Positions 6,981 through 14,658 of a stretch of 20,034 nt of DNA are shown one piece after another. Every line of letters begins with the position of its first letter. The stretch's first letter is position 1. Both the position numbers and the translations under genes were made by a program. The DNA lies in NCBI GenBank assembly GCA_040752395.1, contig JBFMHD010000021.1, positions 1 to 20,034 on the forward strand. Reading direction: 5' to 3'. The notes under the pieces were generated by a model. It ran no database searches. It saw nothing but the letters and a program-made list of their open reading frames with translations, and was not told where the DNA came from. The DNA comes from JBFMHD01 sp040752395 [NCBI: Candidatus Hydrogenedentota bacterium]. GTDB taxonomy: Bacteria > JBFMHD01.

Positions 6981-7457
6981 ATGATTTCTAAAGACCATGG
7001 TTTTACATTAATAGAGATTCTCGTAGTCATAGCAATATTCAGTATAGTTGCTCTTATGCTATTCCAGTTGTTCAACTCCGCGGTAAGAGTAGTTACCAGA
7101 GTAAAGCAGGTTCTTATCGAGTTAGATAAGGTCGAACTGTTTGAGTATAAAATACGTGACGAGATTAGAAATTGTCTGGACATACTGTATAACGATGGAC
7201 GTGGCATAACGTTATGGGTACTGGATAAAAATAAGGATAAAATACCTAACTATGATGAGTTGAGAGCATACTACTGGGATGGTGATGAACAAGGTGTTCT
7301 TTACAAAATTGAGAACGGAATAAAAGAGACAGTTTTTGAGAACGTAAACTATGTTGAATGGAAAGTTGATACTTATGACAGAGCAACGTTAGTAGAATTA
7401 AAAATCAAACTACGGGATAAACATTACTGGATACTGGAAACAAACTATAAATTCTAA
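6981..7457 (+). CDS. Pseudopilin, GspJ-like
   Basis: This 158-residue protein has a canonical prepilin leader of seven residues (MISKDHG) followed by FTLIEILVVIAIFSIVALML: Phe at +1, Glu at +5, then the hydrophobic assembly helix. The soluble part contains LIELDKVELFEYKIRDEIRN and a GspJ-like beta region near the C-terminus. GspJ is a minor pseudopilin at the tip of the type II secretion pseudopilus. The start at 6981 gives the normal short leader; an upstream TTG (6939) would read through the word array and add a meaningless extension. The stop codon lies inside the first word of the next array (AAATTCTAAAT). The GspJ label is tentative; the pilin-like class is secure. Confidence 0.75.
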   Translation: MISKDHGFTLIEILVVIAIFSIVALMLFQLFNSAVRVVTRVKQVLIELDKVELFEYKIRDEIRNCLDILYNDGRGITLWVLDKNKDKIPNYDELRAYYWDGDEQGVLYKIENGIKETVFENVNYVEWKVDTYDRATLVELKIKLRDKHYWILETNYKF

Positions 7458-7557
7458 ATCCAAAATACGAAGTACGAAAAAATCTCAAACGTTTAAGATA
7501 ACTTTATTTTGTTTCGGATTTAGAATCTCGAGTTTTCTGATTTCGAATTTATTTATT
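7447..7557 (+). repeat. Spacer with 7-bp word array, incorporating the stop codon
   Basis: From the last codons of the GspJ-like gene the sequence steps in 7s: AAATTCT, AAATCCA, AAATACG, AAGTACG. The right half steps as GTTTCGG, ATTTAGA, ATCTCGA, GTTTTCT, then TTTCGAATTTATT before ATG 7558. The A-rich left and T-rich right arms could pair. No Shine-Dalgarno sequence precedes the next start. Confidence 0.5.
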
Positions 7558-8550
7558 ATGAGCAACAATAAAGGAATTATAGCAGTTTACGCTACCATAA
7601 TACTGATATTTGCAGGATTATGTGGCATAACAATTATGAGGTACTTATCCCCAAACCTCAAGCTACAGAAAAGAAGAATAATCAAGTTGAAGAATGAATG
7701 CACAATCGAGAGCGGGTTTGAGATAGGACTTTTCAATATAAATAAAGACGTGTTATTCAGGGCAGATGGTACTGAAACTTGTCCTTTTATAAACTATAGA
7801 TTTAACGAAAGAGATATCAAAGTCAGTGTATGTGAGATTAACGGACAGAAAAGCAGACTTGTTATATGCTCAGAGCTAAAGAATGGGGACCAAAAAAGCA
7901 TACAGGTATCAGTAAATACTCCGTTATTATATACCATTGTTACAAAGAATAGACTTAACCAGAATTTTTTATCCGTTATAAAAGGCGACGTATACATTGA
8001 GAAAGAGGGCGAGTTTGAGGGAAGTATCCAGGGATACGTTTCTTGTATTGAAAATACTGATATAAACGGTAAAGACATAAGAAAATCCATAACTACAGAG
8101 AAACTCATCATTCCTGAATATGACCGGAACTGGATAGAGAAACAGGATGATATGATAAGGATACTGAATAGTAGAGTTACAGAATTAAAACTGCGTGATA
8201 AAAAACTCTACCGGCGAGGCAATCTCACCATATCTGACAGCGATCTAAAAGATTGCTGTATATTTGTTGATGGAGATCTCACCATCGAGAACAGATTCAA
8301 TCTCAGTAGCACAAAATATGTACCATCGATTGTAGTGCTCGGTGATATATTTATAGTAACGGACAACGCAGAACTTGAGGGATTAATTGATGCAACCGGT
8401 AAAATCACTTTAAATGGTACAGGGTCTGTCAAAGGCACAATAATATCTGAATCTCTGGAGATTTATGGCAAATGGGATTTTAACTGGAACAAAGAACTTC
8501 TTTATAAATTTCCACACATAAAACCCGAAATTAAAATCACCCGATTTTAG
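7558..8550 (+). CDS. PilX/GspK-like membrane protein with bactofilin-like beta-repeat domain
   Basis: This 330-residue protein has a short leader-like N-terminus (MSNNKG) followed by a hydrophobic helix IIAVYATIILIFAGLCGI. Glu is absent at mature position +5 (Tyr there), as is common for GspK/PilX-type minor pilins. Residues about 32-130 form an uncharacterised soluble region. Residues about 215-305 show a repeating short-strand pattern (NLTISDSDL, IFVDGDLTIEN, SIVVLGDIFIV, AELEGLIDATGKITLNG, KGTIISESLEIYG) of the right-handed beta-helix kind seen in bactofilins and other polymer-forming proteins. It follows the GspJ-like gene and is last in the plus-strand series, consistent with a tip-complex component. 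Orthology with true GspK is uncertain; the combination of pilin-like anchor and beta-helix is visible directly. Confidence 0.6.
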   Translation: MSNNKGIIAVYATIILIFAGLCGITIMRYLSPNLKLQKRRIIKLKNECTIESGFEIGLFNINKDVLFRADGTETCPFINYRFNERDIKVSVCEINGQKSRLVICSELKNGDQKSIQVSVNTPLLYTIVTKNRLNQNFLSVIKGDVYIEKEGEFEGSIQGYVSCIENTDINGKDIRKSITTEKLIIPEYDRNWIEKQDDMIRILNSRVTELKLRDKKLYRRGNLTISDSDLKDCCIFVDGDLTIENRFNLSSTKYVPSIVVLGDIFIVTDNAELEGLIDATGKITLNGTGSVKGTIISESLEIYGKWDFNWNKELLYKFPHIKPEIKITRF

Positions 8551-8551
8551 T

Positions 8552-8615
8552 ATTGTAACTCTAATAATTCAAGTAGAAGCAAGATAACGAAAGAAGTAAG
8601 TGATAAGTATTGTGG
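8552..8615. repeat. Partial copy of the ~200-bp leader repeat
   Basis: Beginning two bases after the stop of the PilX/GspK-like gene, the sequence closely follows the start of repeat B (19785 onward): TTGTAACTCTAATAAT, then CAAGTAGAAGCAAG. It lacks one AAGAGGC-type 7-bp unit relative to that copy, and one AAGAAGC unit relative to repeat A. Similarity fades after about 8615. Confidence 0.6.
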
Positions 8616-8740
8616 CTATGGAGATGGGAAAATTTTCTGTAAATCCTATAAAAAGTTCCCATTTAAAATACTACTGCACTCTAATTTTAATAATATTAGA
8701 ACTTATTTTTAGGCACGCTGTTTGCTAATGATGTATAATG

Positions 8741-8757
8741 GCCTGAGGTTTTCAGGC
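8741..8757. other. Small hairpin in the convergent spacer
   Basis: GCCTGA (8741-8746) and TCAGGC (8752-8757) form a perfect six-pair stem with a five-base loop. A TATAAT (8734-8739) sits directly upstream, but no -35 box was found. It may be a remnant of a terminator or of a small RNA; nothing decides between them. Confidence 0.3.
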
Positions 8758-8779
8758 TAAAACAACTTCCCCAATTTCT

Positions 8780-8813
8780 TTAAAGCCCCGTGTTACAAAA
8801 ACCGGGGCTTTAA
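8780..8813 (+). terminator. Rho-independent terminator in the convergent spacer
   Basis: TTAAAGCCCCG (8780-8790) pairs with CGGGGCTTTAA (8803-8813), an 11-bp stem with a 12-base loop. It is followed by AATTTTCTTTT-type sequence on the plus strand. It would end transcripts from the pilin-like genes. The stop codon of the convergent NfnL/GltA-like gene (8810-8812) lies inside the stem, so the hairpin also caps the minus-strand operon, though the T-run on that strand is weak. Confidence 0.75.
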
Positions 8814-10210
8814 TTTTCTTTTAAATATTCATCGATACTTCTTGCGGCAATCTTACCCTGACCCATCGCTAATATCACAGTCGCAGCACCACTTACTATA
8901 TCGCCACCTGCAAATACACCCTTCTTTGAGGTTGCCATTGTCTTTTCATCTACAACAATAGTACCCCATTTTGAGATTTCAAGTCCCGGGGTTGTTCTTG
9001 GGATAAGCGGATTTGGTTTGTTTCCGAGTGCCGGGATAACCGTATCAACATCAATTATAAACTCGCTGTCAGGAATTGTTATAGGTCTTCGTCTACCGCT
9101 CTCATCCTGCTCACCTAACTCCATACGATAACATTCTATTCCGATTACTCTACCCTGTTCATCACCCAATATTCTTTTAGGATTTGTTAAGAAATGAAAC
9201 ACAATACCCTCTTCCTCAGCATGGTGTATCTCTTCTATTCTTGCAGGCATCTCTTTTCTGCTACGCCTATATACAACGGTAGTTTTGGCACCACTTCTTA
9301 TAGCTGTTCTTGCAGAATCCATTGCGACATTTCCACCACCTACAACTACAGTTTTTTTACTCACAACAGCTGGTGTAGCATATTCTGGAAAAAGATACGA
9401 CTTCATAAGGTTCGAACGAGTAAGATATTCATTAGCAGAATATACTCCTATAAGATTCTCACCCGGGACACCAAGAAACATTGGTAACCCTGCACCTGTT
9501 CCGATAAAGATAGCATCAAAACCAGACTCAAGTAGCTCATCAATACTTGCTGTCATCCCTACAACAAAGTCTGTCCGTATCTTAACACCCATCATTGTGA
9601 GATATGATATTTCGCTTTTAACTATCTCTTTTGGTAACCTGAACTCAGGTATTCCGTAGCTAAGCACGCCACCTGGTTCGTGTAATGCCTCAAAAATTGT
9701 AACATCGTGTCCAAGTTTGATCAGGTCGCCTGCTACAGTTAATCCTGCAGGACCAGACCCAATAATTGCAACTTTTTTATTTGTCTGCTTTTTAATCTCA
9801 GGACACGTTATAACTCCGTACTCACGTTCATAATCAGCGGCAAACCGTTCAAGCCTGCCAATTGCGACAGGCTCGGTCTTTTTTGCTAATACACATTTTT
9901 CTTCACACTGTGTCTCCTGGGGACAGACCCTGCCTGTTGTTGCAGGTAACGAATTCTGTTCTTTTAGTTTATGAGCTGCTTCAATAAATTTTCCTTCTTC
10001 TATAAGCGAGATAAAACCCGGTATATCGATATTTACCGGGCATCCTTGTATGCACGCAGGTTTTTTACATTTAAGACAACGTTGAGCTTCCTTGATAGCT
10101 ATCTCTGGCGGAAATCCATAAGGTACCTCATTATAATTATGTCTTCTTTTTAACGGGTCTTGTTCTGGCATCTTCTGTCTTGGGATCGCCATTCTCTCTT
10201 TAGGATCCAT
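8810..10210 (-). CDS. gltA: NfnL/GltA-like NAD(P)-dependent oxidoreductase (large Nfn subunit)
   Basis: This 466-residue protein belongs to the homotetrameric glutamate-synthase small-subunit/NfnL/SudA family. An N-terminal Fe-S domain has Cys45, 48, 53, 57 and Cys96, 102, 106 (CLKCKKPACIQGCP; CPQETQCEEKC). The FAD-binding loop GSGPAG is at 151-156, the NADPH-binding loop GGGNVA at 291-296 with YRRSRKEMPA after it, and the C-terminal GVFAGGDIVSGAATV at 431-445. The length is that of full family members. No glutamate synthase large subunit is nearby. The preceding gene ends in an NfnS domain, and NfnS-NfnL is the usual gene order of electron-bifurcating NADH-dependent ferredoxin:NADP oxidoreductase. 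In that complex this subunit carries the bifurcating FAD and binds NADPH. The start at 10210 has AAGGGG seven to eight bases upstream; ATG 10192 (MAIPRQKMP) is the alternative and matches the common family start. Confidence 0.9.
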   Translation of the reverse strand: MDPKERMAIPRQKMPEQDPLKRRHNYNEVPYGFPPEIAIKEAQRCLKCKKPACIQGCPVNIDIPGFISLIEEGKFIEAAHKLKEQNSLPATTGRVCPQETQCEEKCVLAKKTEPVAIGRLERFAADYEREYGVITCPEIKKQTNKKVAIIGSGPAGLTVAGDLIKLGHDVTIFEALHEPGGVLSYGIPEFRLPKEIVKSEISYLTMMGVKIRTDFVVGMTASIDELLESGFDAIFIGTGAGLPMFLGVPGENLIGVYSANEYLTRSNLMKSYLFPEYATPAVVSKKTVVVGGGNVAMDSARTAIRSGAKTTVVYRRSRKEMPARIEEIHHAEEEGIVFHFLTNPKRILGDEQGRVIGIECYRMELGEQDESGRRRPITIPDSEFIIDVDTVIPALGNKPNPLIPRTTPGLEISKWGTIVVDEKTMATSKKGVFAGGDIVSGAATVILAMGQGKIAARSIDEYLKEN

Positions 10211-10324
10211 CTATTATCCCCTTTGACAAGTTAAAAGTTAAAAGTAAAGAAAGCGAAAATATACACTTCCTTGCCGTATCTTTCAATCTTTTAATCTTTG
10301 TGCCTTTGTGCCTCTTGCTTCTAA
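10211..10324. repeat. Spacer of short word repeats between the fusion gene and NfnL
   Basis: AAGTTAA is repeated at a 7-bp step (10228, 10235) followed by AAGTAAA. Further along, TTTGTGCC occurs twice at an 8-bp step (10297, 10305) followed by TCTTGCTTCT. The same TTTGTGCC/TCTGTGCC pair occurs at 19971-19986. This 114-bp array interrupts an otherwise tightly packed operon. The AAGGGG ribosome-binding site of NfnL lies in its last bases. Confidence 0.5.
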
Positions 10325-12778
10325 TTAATGACATATTGAATGATCCTGGGGTAATGATTTAATCTCTTCTAAATTATAAGCGTTTAATCTCTGCATAAGC
10401 TCTAACCAGTTAATTTTGTGGCCATCAAGAAATGTGCCATCAACACAAACAAATTTTGTCTGGTCACCTACGGATACCCTGCAAGCGCCACACATACCTG
10501 TGCCATCCATCATTATCGAATTAAGAGCGGTCATAGTTGGGATACCTAAATTTTTAGTAGACTCACTTACTAACATCATCATAAAAGCACAACCTACTAT
10601 AAACACCTGATCTATGGTTTCACCTTGTTCTGCAAGTAATGTAATAGCCTCGCCTACCCCTCCTTTTATTCCATAAGAACCATCCTTTGTTGCGATTAAT
10701 AGCTTATCTGAATATTCAGCTATCTTATCTTCCCGGTATAAAAGATAATGTGTAGAGGCTTCAATTATAGATATCACTCTATTTCCTGCTTTTTTCAATT
10801 CACGGCAAATCGGTAAAATCGCGCCAACACCAAAACAGCCACCACCACATACAACTGTGCCGTATCGCTTAATCGAAACAGGGTTACCAAGTGGTCCTAC
10901 AAAATGTGCTAATGTATCACCTGCGGAAAGCATTACCATCTCTCTACTTGATCTCCCCACCTCCTGCACAATCAAAGTTACAGTCCCATGCTCGACGTTC
11001 CAATCAGCTATTGTATATGGTATTCTTTCTGATTTATCATTAACCATCGCTATCACGAACTGGCCTGGTTTACATTTTTTTGCGATATCCGGTGCTTGTA
11101 TAGTAATCGTATGAAAATTAGGGACTATCTCTTGTTTTTCTACAATTTTGAACTCTGTCTTTTTAGTTATGTCTTCTTGCCTCTCAATTTTCATAATAGT
11201 TCTTAACGCACCAAGGATATCTGCCAAATAATGACCTCGATAATACCTCGGCAAATCTTTTATGTCTTCAAGTGGCGAAGACAGAGGCATCTCCTGTCTT
11301 CTGTCTTCTAAGGTGGCAGTGCCACCAGCCAAATTTCTATATGAAGGCTTTTGACGCCATATAGTTGAGTTAAAATTCTGCGCAAATTGCACAGATCTTA
11401 CGATATAAGAATCTAATTGAGCTCCCATCTCTTTAGCGATATCACAAATTATTCTGCTTACTGTGTTGCTATCAGGTGGTGGAACCAGCGCTTCACCCGT
11501 TTCCTGTGGTAAAGTGAGTGCAAATAGAACATCAGCGGATTCACTCATAAAAGAAGGGAATACATCAAGTGCAATAATTACCTCTAAATTTTTTAATGAA
11601 TCTTTATCTATATAATCTCCGGTAGTTATAACAGCTTTTGTTTCCTGGTTGAGTTTTATTTTATCATCTTGTTTTTCTACGACATGGCAGTTTTCCGAGT
11701 TCATAACGTTTTTAGTAAAATTTTTCAGTATATCAATCTCTTCGATTAAAGCGTTGTAATATATAATAGTAGCGAATTGGTTGCCTTTATAATTAAGTAA
11801 TTTAGCTGCTGCGTGTTTTACAGCATCAGTCCAGGGGACTTTTCGTATACCATCCTGAAGTTTAATATAATTAGATGTTATACGTTTAGGCGATTCAAAT
11901 AATTGTGGCAGAATAAATCGTGCTCCTATGCATATCTTGTGTTCTTGTTTGAAACTCTTTGCCATAGCACCGATTACTTTATTATCTTTTATACGGAGAT
12001 AGAAATCGCAATTAATCGAACAGAGGTCACAAATCGTCTCTTTTATTTTATCTTCTTTGCCATACCATTTTGCATATCTATCAGAGAGCGCACCTGTGGT
12101 GCATATATCAACACAAGCTCCACAGAACAAACAACCTGTTTCAGTGTGGTCTTGATAAAAAGCTGTGCCGATACGAGCCGCTCTCCCTCTGTTAATAAAA
12201 GCGATAAATGGTTTTTTATGCAAATTCTGACATACTCTGACGCACCTCCCACAGAGTATGCAAAGATTATAATCTCTATCCATAAATGGGTCTCTTCTTT
12301 CAAGCGGGATGTTGTTGTAAATTACAGGTAATCCGATATCATCAATATTATACTCTTTTACAAGTTTTTTAAGCTCACATATATCAGTATTACTGCAGGT
12401 ATTACATCTTATAGTCTTTCCTGTTTTAGTTGGCTTTGGTCGATACTTTTCACAGAGTTCTCGATGCAAGCAGACTATACAGGGACTTGTATGATTACTT
12501 AACAGGAGCTTAATTATATTCTTTCTGTAGCTTATAATTTCAGGTGTATTTGTTTTTATAGACATCCCATTTTTAACAAAAGTATTACAGGACGTTTGAA
12601 ACCCTTTCATTCCCTCGATCTCAACAATGCATATTCTACAGCCGCCAAATGGTTCTAATTCTTCGTGGTTGCATAAGTAGGGGATAATAATCCCGGCTCG
12701 TTTAGCTGCTTCAATAACTGTCTCATCAGGGTTTGCTTCAACTATTTTACCATCAATAGTTAAGATAATTTTATCCAT
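10325..12778 (-). CDS. NuoG/HndD-like iron-sulfur protein fused to Nfn small subunit (NfnS)
   Basis: This is an 817-residue fusion. N-terminal half: [2Fe-2S] ferredoxin domain with Cys36, 47, 50, 64; His96 then Cys100, 103, 109 (NuoG His-Cys cluster region) with a second C-x2-C-x5-C at 125, 128, 134; two [4Fe-4S] sets at Cys173, 176, 179, 183 and 216, 219, 222, 226; and a molybdopterin-oxidoreductase-type Fe-S motif at Cys250, 253, 257, 283. About 290-540 is a shortened, Mo-cofactor-free-looking domain (ADVLFALTLPQETGEA at 415-430). C-terminal part (about 541-817) is an NfnS/PyrK-like module: FAD motif ERIPYTIAD (584-592), nucleotide-binding VVCGGGCFGVGA (642-653), and [2Fe-2S] motif MDGTGMCGAC with Asp758, Cys763, 766, 778. 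No H-cluster motifs occur. The gene starts 3 bp after NuoF and precedes NfnL. Inference: it wires the NADH-oxidising NuoEF part to the Nfn part in one complex. Confidence 0.85.
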   Translation of the reverse strand: MDKIILTIDGKIVEANPDETVIEAAKRAGIIIPYLCNHEELEPFGGCRICIVEIEGMKGFQTSCNTFVKNGMSIKTNTPEIISYRKNIIKLLLSNHTSPCIVCLHRELCEKYRPKPTKTGKTIRCNTCSNTDICELKKLVKEYNIDDIGLPVIYNNIPLERRDPFMDRDYNLCILCGRCVRVCQNLHKKPFIAFINRGRAARIGTAFYQDHTETGCLFCGACVDICTTGALSDRYAKWYGKEDKIKETICDLCSINCDFYLRIKDNKVIGAMAKSFKQEHKICIGARFILPQLFESPKRITSNYIKLQDGIRKVPWTDAVKHAAAKLLNYKGNQFATIIYYNALIEEIDILKNFTKNVMNSENCHVVEKQDDKIKLNQETKAVITTGDYIDKDSLKNLEVIIALDVFPSFMSESADVLFALTLPQETGEALVPPPDSNTVSRIICDIAKEMGAQLDSYIVRSVQFAQNFNSTIWRQKPSYRNLAGGTATLEDRRQEMPLSSPLEDIKDLPRYYRGHYLADILGALRTIMKIERQEDITKKTEFKIVEKQEIVPNFHTITIQAPDIAKKCKPGQFVIAMVNDKSERIPYTIADWNVEHGTVTLIVQEVGRSSREMVMLSAGDTLAHFVGPLGNPVSIKRYGTVVCGGGCFGVGAILPICRELKKAGNRVISIIEASTHYLLYREDKIAEYSDKLLIATKDGSYGIKGGVGEAITLLAEQGETIDQVFIVGCAFMMMLVSESTKNLGIPTMTALNSIMMDGTGMCGACRVSVGDQTKFVCVDGTFLDGHKINWLELMQRLNAYNLEEIKSLPQDHSICH

Positions 12779-12781
12779 AAA

Positions 12782-14656
12782 TCAATTTTTACAGACTCCC
12801 TTTTTAACAGCAGAAACCTTTGTGGGACAAACATCAAGACATTGACCACATCTTATGCATTTTTTAGAATCTATACTGTGTACCTGCTTCAATTCGCCAG
12901 TAATTGCATTTACAGGACAGATTTTAAAACATAGATTGCAACCAGTACATTTATCAATATCAATAAAATATTCAATCAAGTCTTTACAAACTAAAGCCTG
13001 GCAGTGTTTTTCTTTTATATGCGCTTCATATTCGTTTCTAAAATATTTTATAGTAGAGAGCACGGGGTTTGGCAGGGTCTGACCAAGACCACATAAACTG
13101 CATAATCTTATAGTCTCAGATAATTCCTCAAGTTTATCAATATAAGATAACGAGGCATTACCTTGAGTTATCGCAGTTAAATATTGAAGTAGATGTACCG
13201 AACCGATCCTGCAGGGAATACATTTGCCACAGGATTCATTGTTTGTGAATTCTAAAAAGTATCGCGCTATATCAACTATACAGGTATCTTCATCTAAAAC
13301 AATCATACCACCAGAACCCATAATAGAACCGGCTTTTGTTAGTTCTTCATAATCGACTTTCAAATCCATAAGCTCAGCAGGTATGCAGCCGCCTGAAGGG
13401 CCACCTGTCTGAACAGCTTTTAATCTTTTGTTATTTGGGATGCCACCACCTATATCATATATTACTTCTTTAAGCGTTATGCCCATAGGGACTTCAATAA
13501 GCCCTGTATGCTTAACTTTTCCTGCAAGCGCAAAGACTTTTGTACCTTTGCTCTTTGTAGTGCCTAACTGAGCGAACGTATCCGCTCCTTTTTGTATGAT
13601 CCATGGAACATTTGCGAAGGTCTCGACATTATTTATAACAGTCGGTTTTTTGTGTAATCCACAGACAGCAGGGAACGGTGGTCTCGATGACGGCATTCCG
13701 CGTCTGCCCTCAATCGAAGCGATTAATGCGGTCTCTTCACCACAGACAAATGCTCCAGCACCCTCCTTAATCTCAATCTCAAAATCAAACCCGCTCCCCA
13801 TTATATCCCTCCCTAAAAACCCCAGATTATATGCTTGCTCTATAGCGATTTTAAGTCTTTTAACAGCAAGCGGATACTCTGCCCTTACATATATATATCC
13901 GTTTCTCGTACCGACTGCATAAGCAGCAATAATCATACCTTCAAGTACAGAATGTGGGTCACTCTCAAGGACAGCTCGATCCATAAACGCTCCCGGGTCT
14001 CCCTCATCTGCATTACATATTATGTATTTAATATCGCTCTCAGTATTTCTTGCGATCTCCCATTTTACGCCAGTGTGGAAGCCGGCACCACCTCGTCCTC
14101 TCAACATAGAATCCTTTACCTCTTTAATGACATCAGCTGGTGTTATGGTAAATGCTTTTAATAAAGCAGAATAACCATCTCTTGCTATGTAATGGTTTAT
14201 ATTTACCGGGTCTATGATACCAGCGTTCCTTAATACTATTCGCTGCTGTTTGTTTAACATTGGCAACTCAGTAATTTGTTTTATGCCTGGTATTTTCATC
14301 TCGCCGGTCGTGCAAAGTGCGAGGTCAATTCTTGGATTATTTTTTAAAATAACGTCATCTATAATTTGTGGTAGAATTTTTTCGTTAACGTTCCCGTACA
14401 TTATGCGTCTTTTATCTGGTAAACATATCTCTACAATGGGTTCTGCATAACACATTCCGATACAACCTACTTCGTAAATCTCACATTGTATTTTTTTAGT
14501 TTTAATCTCTTTTTTAAAAGAATCACAGACTTTTAATGCACCCGAAGCTATACCGCAAGTTGCAGCCCCTATTAACATTCGTATCTGTTTGCTATTATTG
14601 AAGTTTTCCCATTCTATCTCTGCTTTTCTTTTTAACTCTTTGAATCTCTCAATCAT
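12782..14656 (-). CDS. nuoF: NuoF/HndC/HydB-like NADH-binding flavoprotein with C-terminal 2x[4Fe-4S] domain
   Basis: This 624-residue protein has an N-terminal thioredoxin-like domain (Cys34, 44, 65, 69; GCIGMC). The core is NuoF: FMN loop RGRGGAGFHTGVKW (186-199), NADEGDPGAFMDR (215-227), and the NADH-binding AGAFVCGEETALIASIEGRR (300-319). The [4Fe-4S] ligands are Cys476, 479, 482 (ESCGKCIPCRIG) and Cys522. A C-terminal double ferredoxin carries Cys570, 573, 576, 580 and 600, 603, 606, 610. This domain order is that of HndC and HydB, the NAD(H)-binding subunit of soluble bifurcating complexes, rather than of membrane complex I NuoF. It is expected to exchange electrons between NADH (via FMN) and Fe-S partners in the cytoplasm. 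It starts 2 bp after the NuoE-like gene and ends 3 bp before the fusion gene, so translation is probably coupled. Confidence 0.93.
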   Translation of the reverse strand: MIERFKELKRKAEIEWENFNNSKQIRMLIGAATCGIASGALKVCDSFKKEIKTKKIQCEIYEVGCIGMCYAEPIVEICLPDKRRIMYGNVNEKILPQIIDDVILKNNPRIDLALCTTGEMKIPGIKQITELPMLNKQQRIVLRNAGIIDPVNINHYIARDGYSALLKAFTITPADVIKEVKDSMLRGRGGAGFHTGVKWEIARNTESDIKYIICNADEGDPGAFMDRAVLESDPHSVLEGMIIAAYAVGTRNGYIYVRAEYPLAVKRLKIAIEQAYNLGFLGRDIMGSGFDFEIEIKEGAGAFVCGEETALIASIEGRRGMPSSRPPFPAVCGLHKKPTVINNVETFANVPWIIQKGADTFAQLGTTKSKGTKVFALAGKVKHTGLIEVPMGITLKEVIYDIGGGIPNNKRLKAVQTGGPSGGCIPAELMDLKVDYEELTKAGSIMGSGGMIVLDEDTCIVDIARYFLEFTNNESCGKCIPCRIGSVHLLQYLTAITQGNASLSYIDKLEELSETIRLCSLCGLGQTLPNPVLSTIKYFRNEYEAHIKEKHCQALVCKDLIEYFIDIDKCTGCNLCFKICPVNAITGELKQVHSIDSKKCIRCGQCLDVCPTKVSAVKKGVCKN

Positions 14657-14658
14657 AC

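Noticed and set aside
8810-10210. Glutamate synthase small subunit acting in ammonium assimilation
   Set aside because: No large subunit is nearby, and the upstream NfnS domain makes NfnL the better explanation; the sequence family alone cannot separate the two.
12043-12331. Reading frames on both strands inside the fusion gene
   Set aside because: They are shadows of the Fe-S cluster coding region; the conserved cysteine motifs are in the long frame.
10325-12778. [FeFe]-hydrogenase large subunit (HndD/HydA) because of the HndA/HndC-like neighbours and N-terminal Fe-S pattern
   Set aside because: No H-cluster motifs (TSCCP, MPC..K, E..C.GGC) occur; the C-terminal part is clearly NfnS-like.
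10325-12778. NAD-dependent formate dehydrogenase catalytic subunit
   Set aside because: The molybdopterin-type region is far too short, and no Sec/Cys active-site context is visible; the C-terminus is a flavin/[2Fe-2S] reductase module.
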